Source: Clostridium rhizosphaerae
GTDB lineage: Bacteria > Bacillota > Clostridia > Clostridiales > Clostridiaceae
Assembly (NCBI RefSeq): GCF_016765585.1
Contig: NZ_JAESWC010000018.1
Location: 558,001-622,000, forward strand
Reading direction: 5' to 3'
Length of the DNA stretch: 64,000 bases
In this document: piece by piece, positions 42,741 through 51,196 of the stretch
How positions within the stretch are numbered: position 1 is the stretch's first letter
Layout of the letters: the number at the start of each line of letters is the position of its first letter
Program-made: the position numbers and the translations under genes
Notes under the pieces: generated by a model
The model's database searches: none
What the model saw: only the letters and a program-made list of their open reading frames with translations
Told to the model about the DNA's origin: nothing

Positions 42741-43632
42741 TTAAAACCCTCCTTTCAATCATATCCACAAAAGCTTCTATTCTTGTATCAAGACCAGCCT
42801 CTCCTGTATGCTCATCAACCTTTAATATCATAAATGGAGACTCACCTATGTTATCCTTTATAAGCTCTACTATTACAGAGTCTATTCCGCAGGCAAAGGA
42901 AGATACATAAATAATTCCATCAACTAATTTATTTTTATGTGAATGAACCGCAAAGCCGTAAGAATTTCTTGCAAAAGTCCAAAAAGGCCTTTTATAAAGC
43001 TTTTTTACTTCATTGTCTATTAGTTCATCATTAATGCTTTCCTCTGTTATTACCCCAACACCAAGATTGTTTAGTTTTTTTACTAAATTCATATTAATAA
43101 AATTGTCATAAAGATTATACGGATGTCCTACTAAGGCAACATTGATACTATAATTCTCATTTTTTATTCCTGTTTTAAATTTATTTTGTTCAAATATTGC
43201 TGTTTTGAAGGCTCTTTTAATTGCTGTCCTGCTGTTAGTAATTTCTTTACCAGCTTCCATTGCAAAGCTATATAATTTACTTTCTGAAACAGCATAAAAA
43301 GGAGCCGTTATTGCTCTCGGCACATCAGGTATAGTATTTAAAATCATTTCAGGAAGCCCGCAAAACTTGGGACATATGTACTCTCTTTTTCTGATTTGCA
43401 TTATTCTGGGTATTAACATAACATCACACTTATCTCTTAACGAAGCAACATGTCCATGAAATATTTTAATAGGAAGGCAAGCTTCATCCACACAGTATTT
43501 AACGCCTTCATCTAATATTTTCTTGTTTGTATCCTCCGAAACAATAATTTCAGCTCCAAGTTCATTAAAAAAGCTCTTAAAAAAAGGATAATACTTAAAG
43601 TATAAAAGTCCCTTTGGAAATCCTACTTTCAT
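42712..43632 (-). CDS. Activase-associated DUF2229/COG3580-type protein
   Basis: 306 aa: KVGFPKGLLYFKYYPFFKSF N-terminus, CVDEACLPIKIFHGHV, CPKFCGLPEM and SSFACGIDSV cysteines, and a C-terminal DEHTGEAGLDTRIEAFVDMIERR that closely echoes the end of the next gene. In many Firmicutes this module, COG3581 and the activase are fused into one ~1400-residue protein; here they are three overlapping genes. Start ATG 43632 (MKVGFPKG) with GGAGG five bases upstream. Confidence 0.85.
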   Translation of the reverse strand: MKVGFPKGLLYFKYYPFFKSFFNELGAEIIVSEDTNKKILDEGVKYCVDEACLPIKIFHGHVASLRDKCDVMLIPRIMQIRKREYICPKFCGLPEMILNTIPDVPRAITAPFYAVSESKLYSFAMEAGKEITNSRTAIKRAFKTAIFEQNKFKTGIKNENYSINVALVGHPYNLYDNFINMNLVKKLNNLGVGVITEESINDELIDNEVKKLYKRPFWTFARNSYGFAVHSHKNKLVDGIIYVSSFACGIDSVIVELIKDNIGESPFMILKVDEHTGEAGLDTRIEAFVDMIERRVLIENNTSSLG

Positions 43633-43730
43633 ATTTGCCTCCATATAAAAATTTACGTACCATTCAAATATTTTTACCTTAATTTATGTAAATATTCCAT
43701 TATCTAATAAAATCAAGATTTTATGCTTAT

Positions 43731-43762
43731 AACAAAAAGAAGGCTGGAATAGTAAGCCTTCT
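43731..43762 (-). terminator. Terminator after mltG
   Basis: Stem AGAAGGCT / AGCCTTCT (43739-43746, 43755-43762) with a TTTTTGTT tail on the minus strand. Confidence 0.85.
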
Positions 43763-43764
43763 TT

Positions 43765-44772
43765 CTATTTTATATATTTTTTTACATTGCTCATGTGTTC
43801 TTCATAAGTTTTACTAAAAACATGTCCTTTTCCATTAGCCACATAATACAAATAGTCATTTTCTTCAGGATATAATGCAGCTTCTATTGATGGCTTTCCT
43901 GGTGAAGCAATTGGCCCTGGTGGGAATCCTTTATACAAGTAGGTATTATATACATCCTGTATTTTTAAATCATCATAAGTAACCTTTTGAATTGTACCTT
44001 TACCTTTAGTAATAGCATATATAACTGCTGCATCAATTTGGAGAGGCATACCTTTTTTTATCCTATTATAAATAACACCTGCAATTCTGCTTCTTTCATT
44101 ATCATTCGCAGCTTCCTTTTCGATTAAAGAAGCTATAGTTATAACTTGATTAATACTTAATCCAAGTTCCTTTGTTCGAATAATATATTTATCAGAAAAC
44201 ACACTTTTGAATCTATTAAACATTAGATTTGCAGCATCTTTCTCAGTATATCCCACTGGTATGTAATATGTATCTGGGTATAAAAAACCCTCCAAATCAA
44301 AATGGGTATTATCTCTTTTTGAAATCAAATCATTATAGGTCAAATCACTAATTGTTATATTTAAGAAATTATCCTTGTTTAGTGATAAATTCTTTTGCAA
44401 TCTTTCACTGATTTGGTAAAGTGTAAAACCTTCCGGTATAGTTACTACTGCAAAATCTGATTGTCCATTTTGTAATTTTAATATCAATTCTTTATAGTTC
44501 ATATTTGGCTTTATAATAAGTTTACTTTCTTTTATGCCGCTGCCCATTCCAAACAATCTTGCATACACAAGAAAGCTATTATTAGGTTTTATAATGCCCC
44601 TACTCTTAAATTGTTTTGCTACCTCGCTTAGAGAAGACTCATTTTTTATAATTATGTATGAGTTTTCCTTATTAATAGTATGCAGGCTGTGAAAGTATGA
44701 ATATATTACACTTATTACTAAAACTGAAACAATTACAATACTAAATACTGCTATAGATTTCTTATATTTCAA
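43765..44772 (-). CDS. mltG: Endolytic peptidoglycan transglycosylase MltG (YceG-like)
   Basis: About 335 aa, N-terminal membrane helix (IAVFSIVIVSVLVISVIYS), LysM-like region, then the YceG catalytic domain: EGFTLYQISERL, LEGFLYPDTYYI, ASLIEKEA with the catalytic Glu, and PGPIASPGKPSIEAALYP. The likely start is TTG 44772 (LKYKKSIAVF), eight bases after GGAGGTGG; an ATG at 44790 overlaps that site. Cleaves nascent glycan strands. Confidence 0.93.
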   Translation of the reverse strand: MKYKKSIAVFSIVIVSVLVISVIYSYFHSLHTINKENSYIIIKNESSLSEVAKQFKSRGIIKPNNSFLVYARLFGMGSGIKESKLIIKPNMNYKELILKLQNGQSDFAVVTIPEGFTLYQISERLQKNLSLNKDNFLNITISDLTYNDLISKRDNTHFDLEGFLYPDTYYIPVGYTEKDAANLMFNRFKSVFSDKYIIRTKELGLSINQVITIASLIEKEAANDNERSRIAGVIYNRIKKGMPLQIDAAVIYAITKGKGTIQKVTYDDLKIQDVYNTYLYKGFPPGPIASPGKPSIEAALYPEENDYLYYVANGKGHVFSKTYEEHMSNVKKYIK

Positions 44773-45123
44773 ATCAACTACCACCTCCATAGTTTGACAA
44801 ATTCATTTTACATATCTAAAACCTAATATGCCTAACGTAACACTTTTATTATTCTACTAATATATCAAAGTATTAGAGTTTTCTCCACATTTTTGTTTTT
44901 TACCTTTACTTTTATTTTAATATCGAATCACAAATCATGTTTTCCATTTTATGTTAATTATTTGTTCATTTTATTTCGTCTAATCTTCATAAAATCCACA
45001 CAATTATTTTATATACTTTATTTTATGATAAAAGGCACTAAAATGAGGCAAGCTTATAAATTGCTGCTGTTAATTAGTATTGAAATCATATAGTGTCTAG
45101 ATTGAAAGCGAAAGGAGTAATTT
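44773..45123. other. Divergent mltG / HMA-TauE intergenic region
   Basis: 351 bp of AT-rich sequence. Holds a period-11 box CTTCATA-N4-CCACACA (44985-45002) upstream of the plus-strand gene, followed by a TTTTATATAC promoter-like stretch. The short open frame at 44893-45093 lacks a ribosome site and looks non-coding. Confidence 0.5.
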
Positions 45124-46953
45124 ATGAGTATTAAAACTGAAAAAATTAAAGTTTATGAAATGACCTGCGGTTCTTGTGAAAATCGAGTTGAAAGAGCCAT
45201 AAAGAAATTGGATGGAGTATTAAATGTTAAAGCAAGCTTTTCCGGTCAGTTTGCTGAAGTTGAATATGATGATGAATTATGCAGCATAAACAAAATTAAA
45301 GCTGTCATAAAAGAGGCAGGCTACAGCACACAAAGTTCAAACGACTACAAGTTCATGGGTATCCTAATAGTTGTAGCCGCGGTTGTGCTGCTTGGATTAA
45401 AAACCAGTGGTTTTGATATGGAATCTAAGCTTACTAATGCTTCCTATGCTGTTCTTTTTGTAGTAGGAATTCTGACTTCCATACACTGTGTTGGTATGTG
45501 CGGTGGAATAATGCTTTCTCAAACCCTATCAAAAGAAAGTACTAATAAGTTTGAAGCTATGAAACCGGCTCTTTTTTACAACATAGGAAGAGTTGTTTCC
45601 TATACTATCCTTGGTGGAATTATTGGAGCTCTTGGTTCAGTATTTTCACTTTCACTTACCGCAAAGGCTGGTCTTCAAATATTTGCTGGTCTTTTCATGA
45701 TTATGATGGGTTTTAATATGGCTGGTTTTAAGACCTTTAGAAAATTTCAAATAAGATTGCCTCATGCAGCCTGCAAAGCTAAGAACAAATCCGGTTCTCC
45801 ATTTATTGTAGGTCTCTTAAATGGGCTTATGCCCTGCGGTCCGCTGCAAACAATGCAGCTATTTGCCCTTGGAACCGGAAGTGCTGCAAAAGGTGCATTA
45901 TCCATGTTTATGTTCTCAATCGGAACTGTTCCTCTTATGTTAACCTTCGGTGCAGTTTCTGGTATATTAAGCAAAGGTTATACTAAGAAAATACTTAAAT
46001 TCAGTGGCGTCTTAATAATCGTTTTAGGTCTTATAATGGGAAACAGAGGTCTTGCACTAGCAGGCATAAATATTAATCCAATGACAGCTCTAGCAAGTTC
46101 AAAGAGCCTTCTAGGAAGTAATTCAAGCGGAACCTCTAATTCAAACATTGCTAAGGCAACAATTAAAGATGGGGTTCAAACAATAACTATGACTGCCAAC
46201 AATAATGGCTATACCCCTAACGCTTTTTACGTTCAAAAGGGAGTTCCTGTTAAATGGATAATAAATGGGGATCAAATTACCTCTTGTAATAATGCTATTG
46301 TAATTCCTTCTTTAAACAAACAACAGAAATTAAAGAAAGGTGAAAATATTATTGAATTTACACCTGGAGATAAAGACTTAAGTTTTAGCTGCTGGATGGG
46401 AATGATAAGAGGTGTAATAAAAGTAACTGACAAGCTTGATACAGTTGATACATCAAAATCTGATTCCTCTATACCTCCAGCAAGTACTGGTCCTAGCTGC
46501 TGTGCAGGTCCTGTAGCAGATGATGGCTCAGGTTCTGGAGCATCTACTCAGTCCAGCATTTATGGCAGTGATTTAACAAAGGTTCCTACAGATGTATTAG
46601 TTAATAAAGCATTATCAGCCGGAAAAATCCAGAGCGCCACTTTCAAGGGAAAAGGCTACGAGCTTCAGCCGCTCATTATCGTAACTGGCAGCAGCACAAG
46701 TACTAAATTAACCTTTGATCTAAATGCCTTTGACAACCCTGAAGGCGAATATACAATAGTAGATGCAAATACAGGAGATAAAGTTTCCTCCTTTACTGCT
46801 AAAAAAGGTATAAATGAGGTTGAATTTAGTCCTAAGAAATCAGGCGGCTATGCTATTGTTAAAGACAATAGTGTTCTTGGTATAGTTGAGGCCGTAGATA
46901 ATTTAAAAACCACCGACTTAGAAAAAATTAGAAGCAAATATCTTGGTCAATAA
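45124..46953 (+). CDS. HMA / TauE-SafE (DsbD_2-like) / cupredoxin fusion, probable copper handling
   Basis: 609 aa with four parts. Residues 1-70: heavy-metal-associated domain, MTCGSC (Cys15, Cys18). About 76-310: six-helix permease of the TauE/UreH/DsbD_2 group with SIHCVGMCGGIM and NGLMPCGPLQT. About 340-430: cupredoxin-like domain with candidate ligands in DQITSCNNAI and FSCWMGMIRG. After a Ser-rich linker with CCAGP, residues 490-600 look like a second beta-sandwich without obvious ligands. Adjacent convergent csoR-copA-copZ supports copper export or delivery. SD AAAGGAG. Confidence 0.85.
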   Translation: MSIKTEKIKVYEMTCGSCENRVERAIKKLDGVLNVKASFSGQFAEVEYDDELCSINKIKAVIKEAGYSTQSSNDYKFMGILIVVAAVVLLGLKTSGFDMESKLTNASYAVLFVVGILTSIHCVGMCGGIMLSQTLSKESTNKFEAMKPALFYNIGRVVSYTILGGIIGALGSVFSLSLTAKAGLQIFAGLFMIMMGFNMAGFKTFRKFQIRLPHAACKAKNKSGSPFIVGLLNGLMPCGPLQTMQLFALGTGSAAKGALSMFMFSIGTVPLMLTFGAVSGILSKGYTKKILKFSGVLIIVLGLIMGNRGLALAGININPMTALASSKSLLGSNSSGTSNSNIAKATIKDGVQTITMTANNNGYTPNAFYVQKGVPVKWIINGDQITSCNNAIVIPSLNKQQKLKKGENIIEFTPGDKDLSFSCWMGMIRGVIKVTDKLDTVDTSKSDSSIPPASTGPSCCAGPVADDGSGSGASTQSSIYGSDLTKVPTDVLVNKALSAGKIQSATFKGKGYELQPLIIVTGSSTSTKLTFDLNAFDNPEGEYTIVDANTGDKVSSFTAKKGINEVEFSPKKSGGYAIVKDNSVLGIVEAVDNLKTTDLEKIRSKYLGQ

Positions 46954-46967
46954 AAACAATAAAAAAA

Positions 46968-46999
46968 GCTTTGGCAAACCTAATGCCAAAGCCTTTTTT
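46968..46999. terminator. Bidirectional terminator between the fusion gene and copZ
   Basis: Perfect stem GCTTTGGCA / TGCCAAAGC (46968-46976, 46984-46992), A run before and T run after, so it works on both strands for the two converging transcripts. Confidence 0.92.
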
Positions 47000-47000
47000 A

Positions 47001-47216
47001 TTATAGTGTTTCTATACCAGCAACATCATATCCGGCGTCATCAATAGCAGCCTTTATATCTACATCACTGACTTCAACTGTTGCTTCAAGTATAGCTGTT
47101 TTAGAAGCTAAATTTACATCTACACTAGTTACTCCATTAAGTTCGCTAAGAGCCTCCTTAACATGATTAACGCAGTGTCCACAGCTCATGCCTTCAACTA
47201 ATATTTTCTTTTTCAT
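47001..47216 (-). CDS. copZ: Copper chaperone CopZ
   Basis: 71-residue HMA protein with MSCGHC Cu(I) site near residues 10-15 and the typical babbab pattern ending IDDAGYDV. Last gene of csoR-copA-copZ; delivers Cu(I) to CopA. SD GGAGG. Confidence 0.94.
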   Translation of the reverse strand: MKKKILVEGMSCGHCVNHVKEALSELNGVTSVDVNLASKTAILEATVEVSDVDIKAAIDDAGYDVAGIETL

Positions 47217-47255
47217 ATTTATTCTCCTCCATTATATTTATTATTTATAATTAGT

Positions 47256-47305
47256 AACTAGATAAGAAGATATATTCTTATCTAGTTATCTTCTTATCTT
47301 CTTTT
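47256..47305. repeat. Palindromic AT-rich spacer between copA and copZ
   Basis: AACTAGATAAGAA (47256-47268) and TTCTTATCTAGTT (47275-47287) form a perfect 13-bp stem, followed by further partial copies (ATCTTCTTATCTTC, TCTAGTTATCTAG). A related stretch, AAGAAGTTATCTAGTTAAG, occurs at 23874-23892 in the argS leader. Confidence 0.6.
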
Positions 47306-47309
47306 CTAG

Positions 47310-49769
47310 TTATCTAGCTGGCTTAAAGCCCTTTAATCTTAAAGCATTTAGTAGTACTGATACTGAACTAAAGCTCATAGCAGCAGCTGCTATTATTGGG
47401 TTTAATAGCGGTCCGCCAAAAATGTACAGTATTCCCATAGCAACTGGTATACCTAAAGTATTATACCCAAATGCCCAGAATAAGTTTTCCTTAATATTTG
47501 TAATAGTCTTCTTGCTTAACTGAATTGCTGTTGGTACATCCATTAAATCGCTTCTCATAAGAACAATGTCAGCTGATTCCATAGCAACGTCTGTACCTGA
47601 GCCTATCGCAATACCTATATCTGCTTGTGCAAGAGCTGGAGCATCATTTATACCGTCACCAACCATTGCAACTTTTTTACCTTCTGCCTGAAGTTTTTTG
47701 ACTTCATTTGCCTTATCCTGAGGAAGAACTTCTGCTAGTATTCTATCTATTCCAACTTGCTTAGCTATTGCTTCAGCAGTTCTCTTGTTGTCTCCAGTAA
47801 TCATTGCAACTTCTATTCCCATTTTATGAAGCTGTTCAATTGCCTTTTTACTGTTTTCTTTAACTGTATCTGCAACAGCAATAATTCCTGCTATTTTTTC
47901 ATCTACAGCTATATACATCGGAGTTTTACCTTCACCAGCTAGTTTATGTGAAGTCTCCTCCAAGTTTTCCAGTGAAATATTACTTTCAAGCATAAGCTTT
48001 CTGTTTCCAAGTAAAACATCTTTACCATCTATCTTAACTTCTATTCCGTGTCCTGGAATAGCTTTGAAGAAATCTAGTTTCTTAAATTCTAAACCTTTAT
48101 CTTCAGCTCCCTTTACTATTGCTTCACCAAGCGGATGTTCTGAACCCTTTTCTGCTGATGCAGCAATCTGCAATAACTCGTCTTCTGTTATTCCATTGAC
48201 AGTTACAACATCTGTAACCTTAGGCTTTCCCTCTGTTATAGTACCAGTTTTATCAAATACTATAGTTTTAATTTTATGAGCTGTTTCAAGTGCTACACCA
48301 CTTTTTATTAGAACACCATATTCTGCACCTTTTCCTGTACCAACCATTATTGCAGTTGGAGTAGCTAACCCTAACGCGCATGGACATGCAATAACAAGAA
48401 CTGATATAAATATGGTAAGAGCAAATACTCCTGTCTCGCTTCCAATAAAATACCATCCTAAAGCTGAAAGAAGTGCAATAGACATAACAACAGGAACAAA
48501 ATAACCTGATATAATGTCAGCCATTTTAGCGATTGGAGCCTTGGAGCCCTGAGCATCCTCTACTAACTTTATAATTTGAGCTAAAGCTGTATCTTTTCCA
48601 ACTCTAGTAGCTTTGTATTTAATAGCACCATTTTTATTTATGCTTGCTCCTATTATTTTGTCTCCGATAGTTTTTTCTACTGGAATACTTTCTCCTGTCA
48701 GCATAGATTCATCAACTGATGTCATTCCTTCAACTACTTCGCCGTCTACAGGCATTTTCTCTCCCGGCTTAACTACTATAATATCTCCAACTTCAACTTC
48801 ATCAATAGAGATTTCTATTTCTTGATTATCTCTAATAATAATAGCTGTCTTAGGAGCAAGGCCCATAAGCTTTTTAATAGCTTCGGAGGTTTTACCTTTT
48901 GTAACAGACTCCAGGTATTTTCCTAAAGTTATGAGAGTTATAATAACCCCAGCCGATTCAAAATATAAATCATAGGCATAATCAATGTTGCCGCTGAATA
49001 TCTGTACTATAGCAAATATTCCATATAGAAATGCAGCTGAAGTACCTACTGCAATTAAGGAATCCATATTAGGACTTCTTCTTATGAGGGACTTAAAGCC
49101 CACTCTAAAGAATCTATTTCCTGCAATCATAACTGGTATGACTAAAGCCAGTTGAACTAGTGAAAATGTCCTAGGGCTCGTCATCGGATCTATAAAGCTT
49201 GGAAGACTATACCCAAGCTTTTCTCCAAGCATATGCCCCATGGAAATAGCAAGCAGAGGTATTGTAAATATCATTGAAATAATAAACTTTTTCCATAAAA
49301 GCTTTATCTCTTTTTCTTTCTTTTCCTTATCCTCATCTACTGTAACTTCTTCCTCTAAAGCCTTATAGCCTGCTTTTTCTATAACTCTCTTTATATCGGA
49401 AATCCTAACCTTAGAAGGCTCATAACTTATACTTAGTTTTTCTGTTGCAAAATTAACGTTAGATTCTATAACACCATCGAGTTTTTTAGTAACTCTTTCA
49501 ACGGTTTTGGCACATGCTGCACAGGTCATGCCTTCAATTTTTAAGGTATTGCTGCTTGCTTCAACAACCGCCTTATAGCCTGCTTTTTCAATAGCTGCCT
49601 GTATATCAGGTATGCCTACTTCTGTCTCATCAAAATTTATATTAAGTTTTTCAGTTGCAAAGTTGACACTTGCCTCAGAAACTCCCTGCAGCTTCTTAGA
49701 AGCTCTTTCTACAGCCTTTGCACAAGCTGCGCAGGTCATTCCTTCTATTTTTAATGACTTAGTTGCCAT
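47310..49769 (-). CDS. copA: Cu(I)-exporting P1B-type ATPase
   Basis: 819 aa. Two N-terminal HMA domains, each with MTCAAC; A-domain TGE loop ([11 protein letters not shown]); membrane CPC in [13 protein letters not shown]; phosphorylation [15 protein letters not shown]; hinge [10 protein letters not shown]. Exports Cu(I). Its 5' UTR/leader contains two tandem 84-86-nt structured units, each ending in AAAAGGAGG; the nearer provides the start-codon SD. Confidence 0.97.
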   Translation of the reverse strand: MATKSLKIEGMTCAACAKAVERASKKLQGVSEASVNFATEKLNINFDETEVGIPDIQAAIEKAGYKAVVEASSNTLKIEGMTCAACAKTVERVTKKLDGVIESNVNFATEKLSISYEPSKVRISDIKRVIEKAGYKALEEEVTVDEDKEKKEKEIKLLWKKFIISMIFTIPLLAISMGHMLGEKLGYSLPSFIDPMTSPRTFSLVQLALVIPVMIAGNRFFRVGFKSLIRRSPNMDSLIAVGTSAAFLYGIFAIVQIFSGNIDYAYDLYFESAGVIITLITLGKYLESVTKGKTSEAIKKLMGLAPKTAIIIRDNQEIEISIDEVEVGDIIVVKPGEKMPVDGEVVEGMTSVDESMLTGESIPVEKTIGDKIIGASINKNGAIKYKATRVGKDTALAQIIKLVEDAQGSKAPIAKMADIISGYFVPVVMSIALLSALGWYFIGSETGVFALTIFISVLVIACPCALGLATPTAIMVGTGKGAEYGVLIKSGVALETAHKIKTIVFDKTGTITEGKPKVTDVVTVNGITEDELLQIAASAEKGSEHPLGEAIVKGAEDKGLEFKKLDFFKAIPGHGIEVKIDGKDVLLGNRKLMLESNISLENLEETSHKLAGEGKTPMYIAVDEKIAGIIAVADTVKENSKKAIEQLHKMGIEVAMITGDNKRTAEAIAKQVGIDRILAEVLPQDKANEVKKLQAEGKKVAMVGDGINDAPALAQADIGIAIGSGTDVAMESADIVLMRSDLMDVPTAIQLSKKTITNIKENLFWAFGYNTLGIPVAMGILYIFGGPLLNPIIAAAAMSFSSVSVLLNALRLKGFKPAR

Positions 49770-49776
49770 TTAATTT

Positions 49777-49946
49777 CCTCCTTTTAGTCGGAAGCACTGA
49801 GCAATTAAAGATTACTCGCTTCCGCTCACTAATTGCTCGTTAAAGTCCATTTAGGACTTTAACCTCCTTTTAGTCGGAAGCACTGAGCAATTTAAGACTC
49901 TCGCTCCGCTCGAAAATTACTCGTTAAAGGTCATTTAGACCTTTAA
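49777..49946 (-). repeat. Tandem pair of structured SD-bearing leader units before copA
   Basis: Unit 1 (49777-49862, 86 nt) and unit 2 (49863-49946, 84 nt). Each has, in mRNA order, hairpin A (TTAAAGTCC-TAAAT-GGACTTTAA; in unit 2 TTAAAGGTC-TAAAT-GACCTTTAA, a compensatory pair), hairpin B (GAGCAATTA...TAATTGCTC), a loop CGGAAGC complementary to downstream GCTTCCG (possible pseudoknot, weaker in unit 2), and AAAAGGAGG. They fill the csoR-copA gap completely. A third copy precedes the rhodanese gene at 33838. Confidence 0.8.
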
Positions 49947-49951
49947 CCTCC

Positions 49952-50218
49952 TCACCTATCTGTCATTTTTGATAAAATATCTATAACCTCATCAATTTTT
50001 TCGTCTGCATTGTCATGCTTAAATGCATCCTTTACACAATGATGTATATGCTGCTTTAAAATCAGTAAATTTGCTTTTTTAAGTAGAGCCTGAGCTGCAA
50101 TAATCTGATTAGAAACATCAACACAGTATCTTCCTTCTTCAATCATTTTTATAATGCCTTCAATTTGTCCCTTTGAAGTTTTTAATGACTGAAGTGCTTT
50201 TTTTTGTTCCTCGTTCAT
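49952..50218 (-). CDS. csoR: CsoR copper-sensing repressor
   Basis: 88 aa all-helical DUF156 protein. The Cu(I) ligands are Cys32, His57 and Cys61 (spacings 25 and 4, as in characterised CsoR), so it reads as a true copper sensor rather than persulfide-sensing CstR, which lacks the His. Start ATG 50218 (MNEEQKKA) after AGGAGGG; an upstream GTG falls in the operator. Operator palindrome is directly upstream. Confidence 0.94.
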   Translation of the reverse strand: MNEEQKKALQSLKTSKGQIEGIIKMIEEGRYCVDVSNQIIAAQALLKKANLLILKQHIHHCVKDAFKHDNADEKIDEVIDILSKMTDR

Positions 50219-50234
50219 AATAACCCTCCTAATC

Positions 50235-50293
50235 ACCCACCCGGGGTGGGTGGGGTATATTTATACTATAGTATATTTATAAACATTTTGCAA
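50235..50293 (-). promoter_or_regulatory. csoR-copA-copZ promoter and CsoR operator
   Basis: TTGCAA (50288-50293), 17 bp, TATAGT (50265-50270). Downstream, ACCCACCC-G-GGGTGGGT (50235-50251) is a GC-rich perfect palindrome of the CsoR type in an otherwise AT-rich region, placed between start site and ribosome site. Confidence 0.85.
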
Positions 50294-50310
50294 GAGTATT
50301 ATAAATAAAT

Positions 50311-50333
50311 TTACCCTCCCCATCCGAGGAGGG
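50311..50333. other. GC-rich inverted repeat near csoR
   Basis: CCCTCC-N8-GGAGGG-type inverted repeat (about 50312-50331) between the lipoprotein gene and the csoR promoter. Either a weak terminator of the lipoprotein gene (no T run) or a second metal-regulator site. Confidence 0.4.
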
Positions 50334-50348
50334 ACTTAATTATATAAA

Positions 50349-51059
50349 TCATTTGCTTATTTTGTATGATTTAACTATTTGATCTGGGTTTTCTCCCATA
50401 TCATCTTTACCAGCTTGCTTAAATATCCAGCCTGTTCCTTCAAGCTTATTTATATCTAATCCTGCTTTTATTAGGGGCTCTGCCTTAAGTATAAATGTCA
50501 TATCTGCATCATTTAACCCCAATTTCTCAGTCCATTGCACCTCATTACCATCCCCAATAATTAATCTATAGTGCTGCTCAGACTCATGATACTTTATTAA
50601 ACTCGGATCAGCCTTTAATATTCTTCTGAAAGCATCCTCTGAGCCGGTAGATTTAACTTTTTTATCACTAACATTATAAGGTTTAACCAGCCTATTTGGT
50701 GAATCCTGTCCCTCTTCCTTTGCTGCCGGACTATATAACCACTCATTTTTGTCAAGTTTATTAACGTCAAGTCCTGCCTTTACTAAAGGATCAGCAAGCA
50801 TTACCATTGCAAAATCCGCCTTGTTTGCAGACATGTCTTTTGTCCACTCAAACTTTTCTCCTGTAGGCAGCTTGAATCCCCAATGTTGAAGTGCATTATG
50901 AAAGCCTCTATTTTGTGGATAAGCCTTTACAATTTCATTAAAAGCTTTAAGTCCGTTATCCGACTCCTTACTACCAGTTACTGTTCTGCTGCAGCCTGCT
51001 AACGACAGTACTATTATGGAAGAAACAATTAAGGCTGTTGTTTTTTTAGTTTTATTCAT
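50349..51059 (-). CDS. Lipoprotein with two tandem ~95-residue repeats, function unknown
   Basis: 236 aa with lipobox SLAGC (Cys23). Two homologous repeats follow (about 37-135 and 141-236): each starts AF-(N/R)-E/R-I-x-KA-P, has KF/VQWT, an ADPLVKAGLDVNKL / AEPLIKAGLDINKL core, then EWLYSPAAK / GWIFKQAGK and a VKPYNVS / VKSYKIS end. Each repeat carries a histidine pair (FHNALQHWGF, YHESEQHYRL). No family recognised. Position beside csoR suggests, but does not prove, a metal link; upstream period-11 boxes suggest two-component control. Confidence 0.8.
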   Translation of the reverse strand: MNKTKKTTALIVSSIIVLSLAGCSRTVTGSKESDNGLKAFNEIVKAYPQNRGFHNALQHWGFKLPTGEKFEWTKDMSANKADFAMVMLADPLVKAGLDVNKLDKNEWLYSPAAKEEGQDSPNRLVKPYNVSDKKVKSTGSEDAFRRILKADPSLIKYHESEQHYRLIIGDGNEVQWTEKLGLNDADMTFILKAEPLIKAGLDINKLEGTGWIFKQAGKDDMGENPDQIVKSYKISK

Positions 51060-51133
51060 ATAGTTATGTCCTCCTTTGACTTTATGCCCACTTGAGCATT
51101 CTATTTATTTACAAATACATAATAATTAAATTT

Positions 51134-51151
51134 TATGAAGAATATATGAAG
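51134..51151 (-). promoter_or_regulatory. Period-11 direct repeat box
   Basis: TATGAAG at 51134 and again at 51145 (CTTCATA in gene sense), 75 bp upstream of the two-repeat lipoprotein. Same spacing recurs at 52379 and 55179; 11-bp-spaced direct repeats are typical of OmpR/PhoB-family regulators. Confidence 0.5.
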
Positions 51152-51164
51152 ATTTGATTATTTC

Positions 51165-51193
51165 ATAAAAAAAGAGACAGCATAGCTGTCTCT
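51165..51193 (-). terminator. Terminator after NlpC/P60 gene
   Basis: Stem AGAGACAG / CTGTCTCT (51173-51180, 51186-51193) with T runs on both sides. Confidence 0.9.
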
Positions 51194-51196
51194 TTT

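Noticed and set aside
44893-45093. 66-codon plus-strand frame before the HMA-TauE-cupredoxin gene
   Set aside because: Low-complexity Phe/Ile-rich translation of AT-rich DNA, no ribosome site, overlaps a promoter-like region.
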